DNA of 64,000 nt from Faecalibacterium prausnitzii (GTDB taxonomy: Bacteria; Bacillota; Clostridia; Oscillospirales; Ruminococcaceae), in the NCBI GenBank assembly GCA_004558805.1, contig SFDE01000011.1:95366-159365 (forward strand). Reading direction: 5' to 3'. The notes beneath the pieces are model-generated. The model was not told the DNA's origin, made no database searches, and was given only the letters and a program-made list of their open reading frames with translations. The translations under genes and the position numbers were made by a program. Positions 7,785 to 15,491 of the stretch are shown here, in pieces. How positions within the stretch are numbered: position 1 is the first letter of the stretch; every line of letters starts with the position of its first letter.

Positions 7785-8552
7785 ATGGATCACCAAGTCT
7801 CCCAAACCCCTGCGGCGCTGTGCAGCCGTATCGAGGATCTGGAACAGCAGCTGCGGCTCTCGGACGAGGGAGTTTCCCGTCTGGCAGAGCGCTGCCTTGC
7901 TCTGGAGCAGCAGGTGCTCCGCAGTGAAGAAAAGCTGGCGGCGCACTCCGACTGCACCGAGACCGGCGGACTGCACCTGCCGCAGTTGTTCTGCGACACC
8001 GGCACCGGCTTCTCCCCCCGGGAGTGCCTTACGGTGCCGGAGGAGGTCTACGACGAGCTGAGTCACGAGGTCTCCGCTGTGTTCGAGCTGCCTGCCGACG
8101 CCCGGGCGCTGCGGCTGGACCCCGGGGAGCTGGCATGCTGTCTCACCGGGCTGGAGATCTCCGATGAGCGGATCCGTTTCCGCCCTGTCAACGGCACCCC
8201 CCTGCGGGACGGCTGCCTTCTGTTTCTGGACCCGGACCCCAACCTGCTGCTGGAATGCCCCACCGGCTTTTCCAAGGGCATGAAATTTGCCGTCACCTAC
8301 CAGTACTACCCTCTGGGCAACTTCCTGCGGGAGCAGCCCGGCAAGGCACTGCTGGAAGCGCTGGACGTACTCAAAAAGCAGCAGCAGGACCTCGAACGGG
8401 TCTATGCCGAGGAGCTGCAGAGCCTCCGTGCTCAGCGGGAGCAGGACCGGCTTGCCTACGACGCCGCACTGGAAGACATGACCCGCAGCAGCAGCTGGCG
8501 GCTCACCGCCCCCCTGCGTGCCCTGCGGAGCATCTTCCGGAGCAGAGGCTGA
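7785..8552 (+). CDS. coiled-coil protein of glycan-synthesis loci
   Basis: A 255-residue protein I cannot place in a named family. Residues 15-55 and about 190-230 are heptad-rich coiled coils (LEQQLRLSDEG; LKKQQQDLERVYAEELQSL); the middle has a beta-rich Leu/Asp/Pro segment. The C-terminal SSSWRLTAPLRALRSIF is a motif I know from the ends of glycosyltransferases and neighbours in surface-polysaccharide clusters. It is translated from AAGAGGAGG and lies 19 bases before a glycosyltransferase gene, so it probably assists or scaffolds that enzyme. No transmembrane segment or signal peptide is visible. Confidence 0.65.
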   Translation: MDHQVSQTPAALCSRIEDLEQQLRLSDEGVSRLAERCLALEQQVLRSEEKLAAHSDCTETGGLHLPQLFCDTGTGFSPRECLTVPEEVYDELSHEVSAVFELPADARALRLDPGELACCLTGLEISDERIRFRPVNGTPLRDGCLLFLDPDPNLLLECPTGFSKGMKFAVTYQYYPLGNFLREQPGKALLEALDVLKKQQQDLERVYAEELQSLRAQREQDRLAYDAALEDMTRSSSWRLTAPLRALRSIFRSRG

Positions 8553-8571
8553 GAGAGAAAGGCAGAGGATC

Positions 8572-10188
8572 ATGTACAGCAGTTACAGCAGTCTGCAGCG
8601 CAAACAGCTGACAACACAAACCTATACCGACACCCAGAGCACCTATCTTCTGGTGTACGCCCCCCGCCGCCGCAGTGCCCTTGCCCGGGCGCTGGAAAAT
8701 CAGCTCCACCGCAAGTTCCGGCTGGTGGACCGGCTGGAGGGGGAACTCAGCGACTCGGTGGAGGGGGTGCTGCTGGTCAGTGAAGATGTGGAGTGCACCT
8801 CCACCACCCTGACCTATTTTGCCGCCGCCCTCCGGGACGGGGCAGACCTTGTGGTCTGCGATGCGGTGTTCGGCTTTGAGGGCAGCACCGCCCTGTACCT
8901 GAGCACCCAGCACCTGCCGGGGATGCGCTGCGCCATGGTGTCCCGGGCACTTCTGGACCGCTGCCGTGCCGAGGCACGGGGCAAAGACAACATCAACGAG
9001 CTTCTCCTTCTGGCAAACCGCCTTGCGGAACGCTGCTGCCGGGTGCCTCAGGCACTGCTGCATTTCCGCCGGGAGCTGTGCGCCGGAGACGTATTCTCCG
9101 CCACCGGCAAGCGTGCCGTGGTGATGACCCACGAGCTCACCATGACCGGTGCCCCTATCGTGCTGGTAAGCGCCATCCCGGTGCTGCGGCAGATGGGCTA
9201 CGAGGTGGTGGTGCTGGGTCCCTCCGACGAAGGCTCCCTGCCCCTGTTTTTGGACGCCGGTGCCGCCGTGGTGACCCGCCGGGACTGCGTGACCAGCTCC
9301 TCCCTGTGGGAGCTTGCCACCAGTGCAGACTTCGTCCTTGCCAACACGGTGGTGGAGGCACCTGCCGTGGACACTCTCAACGGTGCCTTTGTGCCGGTGC
9401 TGTGGTGGCTCCACGATGCCTTTGCGGGCTACCCCTTTATCTCCCACAAGATCCCCAAAACGCTGGAGGACAACGTGCGGGTCTGCGCCGTAGGCTCCCA
9501 CGCCACCGCCGCCATGCACTCGGTGCGTCCCCAGTTTGCCATCGACCAGCTGATCTACGGTCTGCCGGACTACGCACAGGAAAGCTTCCCGCCCTACGAC
9601 CTGCGCTATGCGGGAGGGCGTCCCCTCTTTGTGTCAGTGGGTTCGCTGGAGGTCCGCAAGGGTCCCGACATCCTCTGTCAGGCGGTCCGTCTGCTGCCGC
9701 CCGAAGTGCGGGAAAAGGCTTCCTTCCTCATTGTAGGCAAGAATGCAGACAAGGACATGATGCACGCCGTGGAAGATCTGGTAGAGGACTTCCCCCAGAA
9801 CGTATTCTACCGCAAGCGGCTGGAGCGCCCGGAGATCAAGTCCCTGATGCAGCAGTGCGCCTGCGTGGTCTGCGCTTCCCGGGACGACCCCATGCCCACC
9901 TTTGTCACCGAGGGTCTCATCTTTGGCAAGCCTGCCATCGTGTCGGAGCACACCGGCACCGCCGGTCTGGTCACTGAAGGAGTGGACGGCTTCGTCTACC
10001 GGGAGGATGACCCCCAACAGCTGGCACGGGTGCTGGAACATGCCATCCTGCACCCCGGACAGCTTGCCGCCATGAGCGCCGACTGCCGCCGCCTCTACGA
10101 GAAGCATTACTCCAACGAGGCGTATGTTGCCACCCTTACCCGTCTGGTGGAAGAGATGACCCGCTCCAAAGAACAAGATACCCAATAA
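8572..10188 (+). CDS. glycosyltransferase, GT4 domain with an N-terminal GT2-like remnant
   Basis: A 538-residue protein. The C-terminal part (about 190-520) is a GT4/GT-B glycosyltransferase: GSLEVRKGPDILCQAV for the nucleotide-binding domain and the E-x7-E signature in FVTEGLIFGKPAIVSE. The first 180 residues resemble the second half of a GT2 domain (LLVSEDVECTS, ADLVVCDAVFG, and RVPQALLHFRRE, as in 'ipevLyhwR'), without the usual GT2 start, and are likely non-catalytic. I start at the ATG 8572 (AAAGG upstream), 18 codons inside the open frame. Donor and acceptor sugars are unknown. Ends in a strong terminator. Confidence 0.85.
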   Translation: MYSSYSSLQRKQLTTQTYTDTQSTYLLVYAPRRRSALARALENQLHRKFRLVDRLEGELSDSVEGVLLVSEDVECTSTTLTYFAAALRDGADLVVCDAVFGFEGSTALYLSTQHLPGMRCAMVSRALLDRCRAEARGKDNINELLLLANRLAERCCRVPQALLHFRRELCAGDVFSATGKRAVVMTHELTMTGAPIVLVSAIPVLRQMGYEVVVLGPSDEGSLPLFLDAGAAVVTRRDCVTSSSLWELATSADFVLANTVVEAPAVDTLNGAFVPVLWWLHDAFAGYPFISHKIPKTLEDNVRVCAVGSHATAAMHSVRPQFAIDQLIYGLPDYAQESFPPYDLRYAGGRPLFVSVGSLEVRKGPDILCQAVRLLPPEVREKASFLIVGKNADKDMMHAVEDLVEDFPQNVFYRKRLERPEIKSLMQQCACVVCASRDDPMPTFVTEGLIFGKPAIVSEHTGTAGLVTEGVDGFVYREDDPQQLARVLEHAILHPGQLAAMSADCRRLYEKHYSNEAYVATLTRLVEEMTRSKEQDTQ

Positions 10189-10193
10189 GACCC

Positions 10194-10253
10194 GGCACCT
10201 GCCGCATTTTCCGGTCTCGACCCATTCCGGAAAGGGGCAGGTGCCTTTGTTTT
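10194..10253 (+). terminator. terminator after the glycosyltransferase gene
   Basis: Arms 10194-10203 and 10236-10245 (perfect 10 bp) with an inner hairpin, followed by TTTGTTTT. Confidence 0.9.
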
Positions 10254-10398
10254 GCCGGTGATCCGGAGTTTTTTCTTTTTTATCATCCCGCCGTGATTGA
10301 GGCAGAAAATTCCTTTCCTGTTCACAAACCAAAACTTCCGGTGTGTTATACTGCGTGTAGCAGTACATTTATCCCTGCCGAAAGGAGTTTTCTGTCCC

Positions 10399-11436
10399 AT
10401 GAGTCAACCCACCGCTCCCCGCCAGTCCCGCAAAAAGACCCTGATCTCCCTGCTGGTGCTGCTGGCACTTACCGGCGTGATCGTTTTTATCTTTAAGGAT
10501 CACTGGACCGAGATCACCTCGGCGCTGCAGCGACTCAGCCTATGGCAGGTGGCGGTGGTGCTGCTGCTGGGCATCAGCTACCCCTTGCTGGAGGGTTGTG
10601 TCTCCTGGGTCATCGTAAGGGGTCGCCTGCCGGATTTCAAGCTCCGGCAGGGCATGGACAACGCATGGAGCGGCACCTTTGGCAACGTGGTCACCCTGGG
10701 AGCCGGGGCAGTGCCCTTCCAGACCTGGTACCTGTACCGCTGCGGTCTGCCTCTGGGCACCGGAGTGGGGCTTATGACCCTGCAATATGTCTTTCATAAA
10801 ACCACCGTGCTTCTGTACGCCACGGTGATGCTGCTGCTCCAGCACCGGTGGCTCCTTGCCAACACCACCGGGGTGCTGCGGTACCTGCCTGCCGCCTACG
10901 GGGTGGTGGCATTGATCATCGTGGCGCTGGTGCTGGTGTGCGTGTCCCCGGTGGTCCAGAGCCTTGCCCGGTGGCTGCTGCGGTACCTGCCCAAGACCGA
11001 AAAGTGGCAGCAGCGCCGGAGAGACTGGCTGAAGCAGCTGGACGTGCTGGGCACCGAAAGCCGCCGCCTGCTGGAGGACAAAAAGCGCTGCCTTGCCATC
11101 TTTGCCCTCCACGCCCTCAAGCTGTTCCTGCTGTTCTGCATCCCCTACCTGTGCATCCGGTTCATGGGGCTTACTCCCCTCCGCTTTGAGCAAGTGCAGC
11201 TGCTCACCAGCCTGATGCTTTTTCTTTCCAACGCCCTGCCCAACGTGGCAGGCATGGGCTCCATCGAGACGGCGTTCCTGCTGCTGTACAGCAGTTTCCT
11301 GCCTCAGGGCGAGGGCATGAGCGTACTGATGCTCTACCGCATCGCCAGTTATTATATGGTCTTTGCCGCCAGCGCCGTGGGCTTCTTCTTTGCCCAGCGG
11401 CACCTGGTCCAAATGGAGCCGCCAAAGGAGGCGTAA
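10399..11436 (+). CDS. lysylphosphatidylglycerol-synthase-TM / UPF0104 membrane protein
   Basis: A 345-residue membrane protein with about eight helices and the family signature LPNVAGMGSIETAFLLLY near the C-terminus (conserved P-x-G-x-G-x-x-E). It corresponds to the flippase-like membrane half of MprF without the soluble aminoacyl-transferase half, so lipid or lipid-linked precursor translocation is likelier than lysylation. The ATG at 10399 has AAAGGAG eleven bases upstream. TATACT at 10347-10352 may be its -10 box. It follows a glycosyltransferase but is separated from it by a terminator. Confidence 0.75.
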   Translation: MSQPTAPRQSRKKTLISLLVLLALTGVIVFIFKDHWTEITSALQRLSLWQVAVVLLLGISYPLLEGCVSWVIVRGRLPDFKLRQGMDNAWSGTFGNVVTLGAGAVPFQTWYLYRCGLPLGTGVGLMTLQYVFHKTTVLLYATVMLLLQHRWLLANTTGVLRYLPAAYGVVALIIVALVLVCVSPVVQSLARWLLRYLPKTEKWQQRRRDWLKQLDVLGTESRRLLEDKKRCLAIFALHALKLFLLFCIPYLCIRFMGLTPLRFEQVQLLTSLMLFLSNALPNVAGMGSIETAFLLLYSSFLPQGEGMSVLMLYRIASYYMVFAASAVGFFFAQRHLVQMEPPKEA

Positions 11437-11483
11437 GCGGATGAAAAGCTGGCAGAGCTGGGGAAATTAGTTTTATAAGCTAA

Positions 11484-11522
11484 GACCCCGGAGCGGTTCA
11501 TATCGCTCCGGGGTCATTTTTC
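11484..11522. terminator. bidirectional terminator
   Basis: Perfect 12-bp arms (11484-11495, 11504-11515) and a T run. The stop codon of the minus-strand regulator gene (11514-11516) sits in the right arm. Confidence 0.85.
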
Positions 11523-11807
11523 ACATTCTGCTTGTAATTTGTGGAAAATCTGCTGTTTTTCCTTTTCGGTTCTATTTTTCCAGAACCGGTACATCTGCAC
11601 ATCTGTCCAGTCCGCACGTCCCACAATATAATCCACGCTCACATCGTAGTAATTTGCAAGCGTGACCAAGTGCCGGGTCGGAATCTCCTGCACGCCCAGT
11701 TCGTACTTTGCATACTGCTGCTGGGTGGTATTCAGCAATGCTCCCACTGCCTTTTGGGTCAAGTCTGCATCCTCCCGCAGGTCACGCAGCCTCTTGTAGG
11801 TTTCCAT
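11514..11807 (-). CDS. XRE-family helix-turn-helix regulator
   Basis: A 97-residue protein: an N-terminal Cro/CI-type helix-turn-helix (about residues 4-62; LTQKAVGALLNTTQQQYAKYE, then IPTRHLVTLANYYDVSVDYI) and a short charged tail. I start at the ATG 11807 with AAGGGGG seven bases upstream; the open frame continues to 11921 but without a ribosome site and through a hairpin. It is transcribed away from a zinc-ribbon membrane protein gene, and the space between them has a palindrome lying inside the promoter of that gene, so it probably represses its neighbour. Confidence 0.85.
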   Translation of the reverse strand: METYKRLRDLREDADLTQKAVGALLNTTQQQYAKYELGVQEIPTRHLVTLANYYDVSVDYIVGRADWTDVQMYRFWKNRTEKEKQQIFHKLQAECEK

Positions 11808-11856
11808 TCTCCCATCCCCCTTCAGGGGAACTATACATGACATCCGATAAGGTGTA

Positions 11857-11885
11857 TTGACTTTACGCCTTATAAGGTGTATTAT
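11857..11885 (+). promoter_or_regulatory. promoter of the zinc-ribbon gene
   Basis: TTGACT (11857-11862), 17 bases, TATTAT (11880-11885), transcribing toward 11972. Confidence 0.75.
11864..11881. promoter_or_regulatory. candidate operator of the XRE regulator
   Basis: CCTTATAAGG (11868-11877) is a perfect palindrome with further matching flanks (TAC...GTA). It fills the spacer of the plus-strand promoter. A 12-base direct repeat (ATAAGGTGTATT) recurs at 11847-11858 and 11872-11883, giving a second half-site 25 bases away. Confidence 0.6.
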
Positions 11886-11893
11886 TGTCAAAA

Positions 11894-11935
11894 GACCTCT
11901 TTTATTTCGCTTACTTTCCAAAATAAAAAGAGGTC
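11894..11935 (+). promoter_or_regulatory. long AT-rich hairpin in the leader of the zinc-ribbon gene
   Basis: GACCTCTTTTATTT (11894-11907) is complementary to 11921-11935 with one bulge. It lies between promoter and start codon of the zinc-ribbon gene and is followed by GTTTTATT, so it could attenuate transcription. Confidence 0.5.
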
Positions 11936-11971
11936 CTCCGTTTTATTAATCCTTGAAGGGAGAAATCAAAA

Positions 11972-12550
11972 ATGCAAAAAAACAAAATGACTGTGTGCAA
12001 ACATTGCGGTCAAGAAATTGCAGCCAGTGCAAAAGTGTGCCCTCATTGCGGCGGCAAGAACAAACCTCCCATTTACAAACGCTGGTGGTTTATTGCCATT
12101 ATCGTGCTGATTATTCTTGCTGCAATTGGCGGTTCCAGCAGCAGCTCTGATAGTACGAACAGCAGTAGTAAGGCAACGTCAAAAACTACTAGCGCTAGCG
12201 CATCGTCTGAAGTAGCAATTGACTACATTCCTTACTCTGTGACAGAACTGTCTGAAGACCTCGATGCAAATGCTTTGAAGGCATCTGATAAATATAAAGG
12301 GCAGTATGTCGAGTTGCGTGGCACTTTGAACGTCATTGATAGCGAGGGCAAGTATATCAGTATTGTTGATAGTTCAGATGATTGGGCTATTCTTGGCGTT
12401 CAATGTTCTATTAAAACCGATGAACAAAAGCAAGCTGTCATGGATTTCGCCCTGGGAGATGAAATTATTGTCAAGGGTAAAATCACCAATGTCGGTGAAG
12501 TTTTAGGCTATTATTTAGACATGACTGAGGTACCCACTAAGGCAAATTAA
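11972..12550 (+). CDS. zinc-ribbon membrane-anchored protein with OB-like domain
   Basis: A 192-residue protein. Residues 8-27 form a zinc ribbon with two CxxC pairs (CKHCGQ and CPHCGG). One membrane segment follows (about 38-53), then a Ser/Thr-rich linker and a 110-residue outer domain whose pattern (KYKGQYVELRGTLNVID...GDEIIVKGKITNVGE) fits the tRNA_anti-like OB fold. AAGGGAG precedes the ATG. Codon and base use are clearly more AT-rich than in nearby genes, suggesting recent gain together with the XRE gene. Its job is unknown to me. Confidence 0.75.
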   Translation: MQKNKMTVCKHCGQEIAASAKVCPHCGGKNKPPIYKRWWFIAIIVLIILAAIGGSSSSSDSTNSSSKATSKTTSASASSEVAIDYIPYSVTELSEDLDANALKASDKYKGQYVELRGTLNVIDSEGKYISIVDSSDDWAILGVQCSIKTDEQKQAVMDFALGDEIIVKGKITNVGEVLGYYLDMTEVPTKAN

Positions 12551-12607
12551 TTATATTCATAGAATAAAGTTATTCACTCATTGATGTTGCGTTTTTAACA
12601 TAATAAC

Positions 12608-12858
12608 AAAAATCGGGACCTGCAGGCGGTCAAGCTGCAGGTCCCGTTTTTGCTTTCTGCTGCACAGGATGCGGTACCAAACGCACCCTGCGCCGCGCTT
12701 TTGGATGCAGAGCAAACCTTGCTGCATCCGACGTCAAAAGGAGAAAGGAATGGAGGAATGGAGTTTTGCCCCATATGCCCGGAGCCTGCGGACAGAGACC
12801 TTGCAGACGCCTCTGCCTTTTCTGGTGCAACGCGGTTAGCTTTGTCTAACCCCGTTGC
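12608..12858 (-). ncRNA. candidate 251-nt structured small RNA
   Basis: The minus strand has a promoter (12893-12865), then a transcript starting at 12858 and ending at a terminator (12646-12608). Read 5'->3' it holds: a hairpin beginning at the first base (12858-12827, two 6-bp stems, 6-base loop), a small hairpin GCAGA/UCUGC (12816-12803), a pyrimidine-rich open segment (12763-12736) with CUCC, CCUCC and UCUCC, an 8-bp hairpin (12729-12703), a 12-bp hairpin (12693-12662) and the terminator. The minus frame across it has no ribosome site or recognisable protein. It matches no RNA family I can name; the C/U segment is complementary to Shine-Dalgarno sequences, so base pairing with mRNA starts is plausible. 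Confidence 0.6.
12614..12651. terminator. bidirectional terminator
   Basis: Perfect 12-bp arms (12614-12625, 12635-12646), TTTTT on the right (ends the zinc-ribbon gene) and AAAAA on the left (ends the minus-strand RNA). Confidence 0.9.
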
Positions 12859-12864
12859 GAGAAC

Positions 12865-12893
12865 AGAATACCACAGGCGGTTAGTCTTGTCAA
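12865..12893 (-). promoter_or_regulatory. promoter of the candidate small RNA
   Basis: TTGACA (12893-12888), exact 17-base spacer, TATTCT (12870-12865). The first base of the 5' hairpin lies seven bases downstream. Confidence 0.8.
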
Positions 12894-13008
12894 TCCTTTT
12901 TCCGGTTTTTTTCCAAGATTTTTTTGCCTGCGACAGTTTCTCCCTTTGTTTTTTGCATTCTGCCCAAAGAAAGGCTGCAAAGCCCCGGTAAAATCCATCT
13001 GTTACCAC

Positions 13009-13040
13009 TTGCATTCTGCTGCGGTTCTTGCTATTATAAT
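13009..13040 (+). promoter_or_regulatory. promoter of pflB
   Basis: TTGCAT (13009-13014), 17 bases, TATTAT (13032-13037) preceded by TGC (extended -10). It gives a leader of about 195 bases (13041-13238) with the inverted repeat GCGGATC...GATCCGC and a hairpin ending near 13183. In 12859-13008 I see only this and the small-RNA promoter. Confidence 0.7.
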
Positions 13041-13238
13041 AACGCAACATTTTGTGGGCAGGGCTTTCAAACCCTCTACAACTTGTAGTTGCGGGCTGTC
13101 AATGCAGGCAGTTGCGGATCCTGCGCCCGGCAGCCACCACCGATCCGCCCCCAGAAAGCCGCTGCAGAAGGCGGTTTTTCAAAGGTCCGATAGTTAGAAT
13201 GTGCTAACCATTCAGAAAAATGGAGCAAGGAGGTTCCA

Positions 13239-15491
13239 ATGATCAATTTTGAACAGTGGGAAGGTTTTGAGGGACGCATCTGGAAAGAGGAAGTCAACGT
13301 TCGTGACTTTATCCAGAAGAACTACACCCCCTACGACGGAGACGAAAGCTTCCTCGCCGGTCCCACCGAGGCGACCGATAAGCTGTGGGGTGCCCTGCAG
13401 CAGCTGCAGAAGGCAGAGCGTGCCAAGGGCGGCGTGCTGGACATGGAGACCGAAGTGGTCAGCAGCCTGACCTCCTACGGTCCCGGCTACATCGACGAGA
13501 GCCTGAAGGATCTGGAGCAGATCGTGGGTCTGCAGACCGACAAGCCCCTGAAGCGTGCCTTTATGCCCTACGGCGGCATCAAGATGGCAGAGCAGGCATG
13601 CACCACCTACGGCTACCAGCCCTCTGCGGAGCTCCACAAGATCTTTACCGACTACACCCGCACCCACAACCAGGCTGTGTTTGACGCCTACACCCCCGAG
13701 ATGAAGAAGGCGCGCCACACCCACATCATCACCGGTCTGCCGGACACCTACGGTCGGGGACGCATCGTGGGCGACTACCGCCGGGTGGCGCTGTACGGCA
13801 TCGACGCTCTGATCCAGTTCAAGCAGGAGGATCTTGCCAACTGCGGCGACGGCACCATGACCGACGACGTCATCCGTCTGCGGGAGGAGATCGCCCGGCA
13901 GATCAACGCCCTGAAGGGCATGAAGAAGATGGCAGAGGCTTACGGATACGACATTTCCCAGCCTGCCAAGAATGCCAAGGAAGCATGCCAGTGGCTGTAC
14001 TTTGGCTACCTTGCCGCCATCAAGACCCAGAACGGCGCCGCCATGAGTGTGGGTCGTATCTCCACCTTCCTGGACATCTACATCCAGCGGGATCTGGAAA
14101 AGGGCATCCTCACCGAGACCCAGGCGCAGGAGCTCATCGACCACATGGTCATGAAGTTCCGCATGGTCAAGTTTGCCCGCATCCCCAGCTACAACCAGCT
14201 GTTCTCCGGCGACCCGGTGTGGGCGACCCTGGAAGTGGGCGGCATCGGCGTGGACGGTCGCAGCATGGTCACCAAGAACTGCTACCGCTTCCTCCACACT
14301 CTGGAGAACATGGGTCCCGCTCCGGAGCCCAACCTGACGGTGCTGTACTCCTCCGCCCTGCCGGAGGCGTTCAAGAAGTACGCCGCCAAGGTGTCCGTGA
14401 ACACCAGCAGCGTCCAGTACGAGAACGACGACGTCATGAAGCCGGTGTGGGGCGATGACTACTCCATCTGCTGCTGCGTGTCCGCCACCCAGACCGGCAA
14501 GGAGATGCAGTTCTTTGGGGCACGTGCCAACCTTGCCAAATGCCTGCTGTACGCCATCAACGGCGGCGTGGACGAAAAGAGCCACGAACAGTGCGGTCCC
14601 AACTACGCTCCCATTACCAGCGAATACCTGACCTATGACGAGGTGCTGCCCAAGTATATCCAGATGCTGGACTGGCTGGCAGGGCTGTACGTCAACGTGC
14701 TGAACCTCATCCAGTATATGCACGACAAGTACTACTACGAAGAAGCTGAGATGGCACTCATCGACACCGATGTCCGCCGCACCTTTGCCACCGGCATTGC
14801 GGGCTTCTCCCACGTCATCGACTCCCTCAGTGCCATCAAGTACGCCAAGGTCAAGGTGCTGCGGGACGAGACCGGTCTTGCCACCGGCTTTGAGACCGAG
14901 GGCGACTTCCCCAAGTACGGCAACGATGACGACCGTGCCGATGAGATCGGCGTGTGGCTGCTCAAGACCTTCCTGGAGATGATCAAAAAGCGCCACACCT
15001 ACCGCAACTCCGAGGCGACCACCTCCATCCTCACCATCACCTCCAACGTGGTCTACGGCAAGTACACCGGCGCTCTGCCCGACGGTCGTGCCGCCTTTAC
15101 TCCCTTTGCCCCCGGCGCTACCCCCAGCTACGGTGCCGAGCAGAACGGTCTGCTCGCCTCCCTGAACTCGGTGGCAAAGCTGCCCTACCACTGGGCACTG
15201 GACGGCATCTCCAACACCCAGACCGTAAACCCGGAGGCTCTGGGTCACAGCGAGAGCGAGCGGGTGGAAAATCTGGTGCAGGTGCTGGACGGCTACTTTG
15301 ATCAGGGTGCCCACCACCTGAACGTCAATGTCTTTGGCAAGGAGAAGCTGCTGGACGCCATGGAGCACCCCGAGAAGGAAGAGTACGCCAACTTTACCAT
15401 CCGTGTTTCCGGCTACGCCGTCAAGTTCATCGACCTGACCCGTGAGCAGCAGCTGGATGTCCTCGCCCGTACCTGCCATGGCGTTCTGTAA
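13239..15491 (+). CDS. pflB: formate C-acetyltransferase (pyruvate formate-lyase)
   Basis: A 750-residue glycyl-radical enzyme converting pyruvate and CoA to acetyl-CoA and formate. The catalytic cysteines are in SICCCVSATQ (about residue 409-411) and the glycyl-radical site in RVSGYAV close to the C-terminus (Gly about 725). Length fits PflB (about 740-760). AAGGAGG lies before the ATG. The activase gene overlaps its last codons. The radical is oxygen-labile, in keeping with a strict anaerobe. Codon use is strongly biased, as expected for an abundant enzyme. Confidence 0.97.
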   Translation: MINFEQWEGFEGRIWKEEVNVRDFIQKNYTPYDGDESFLAGPTEATDKLWGALQQLQKAERAKGGVLDMETEVVSSLTSYGPGYIDESLKDLEQIVGLQTDKPLKRAFMPYGGIKMAEQACTTYGYQPSAELHKIFTDYTRTHNQAVFDAYTPEMKKARHTHIITGLPDTYGRGRIVGDYRRVALYGIDALIQFKQEDLANCGDGTMTDDVIRLREEIARQINALKGMKKMAEAYGYDISQPAKNAKEACQWLYFGYLAAIKTQNGAAMSVGRISTFLDIYIQRDLEKGILTETQAQELIDHMVMKFRMVKFARIPSYNQLFSGDPVWATLEVGGIGVDGRSMVTKNCYRFLHTLENMGPAPEPNLTVLYSSALPEAFKKYAAKVSVNTSSVQYENDDVMKPVWGDDYSICCCVSATQTGKEMQFFGARANLAKCLLYAINGGVDEKSHEQCGPNYAPITSEYLTYDEVLPKYIQMLDWLAGLYVNVLNLIQYMHDKYYYEEAEMALIDTDVRRTFATGIAGFSHVIDSLSAIKYAKVKVLRDETGLATGFETEGDFPKYGNDDDRADEIGVWLLKTFLEMIKKRHTYRNSEATTSILTITSNVVYGKYTGALPDGRAAFTPFAPGATPSYGAEQNGLLASLNSVAKLPYHWALDGISNTQTVNPEALGHSESERVENLVQVLDGYFDQGAHHLNVNVFGKEKLLDAMEHPEKEEYANFTIRVSGYAVKFIDLTREQQLDVLARTCHGVL

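Noticed and set aside
12595..13050. 151-residue open frame on the minus strand
   Set aside because: No ribosome site at its start, it crosses a promoter, several hairpins and a terminator, and the protein is low-complexity; a structured RNA explains the stretch better.
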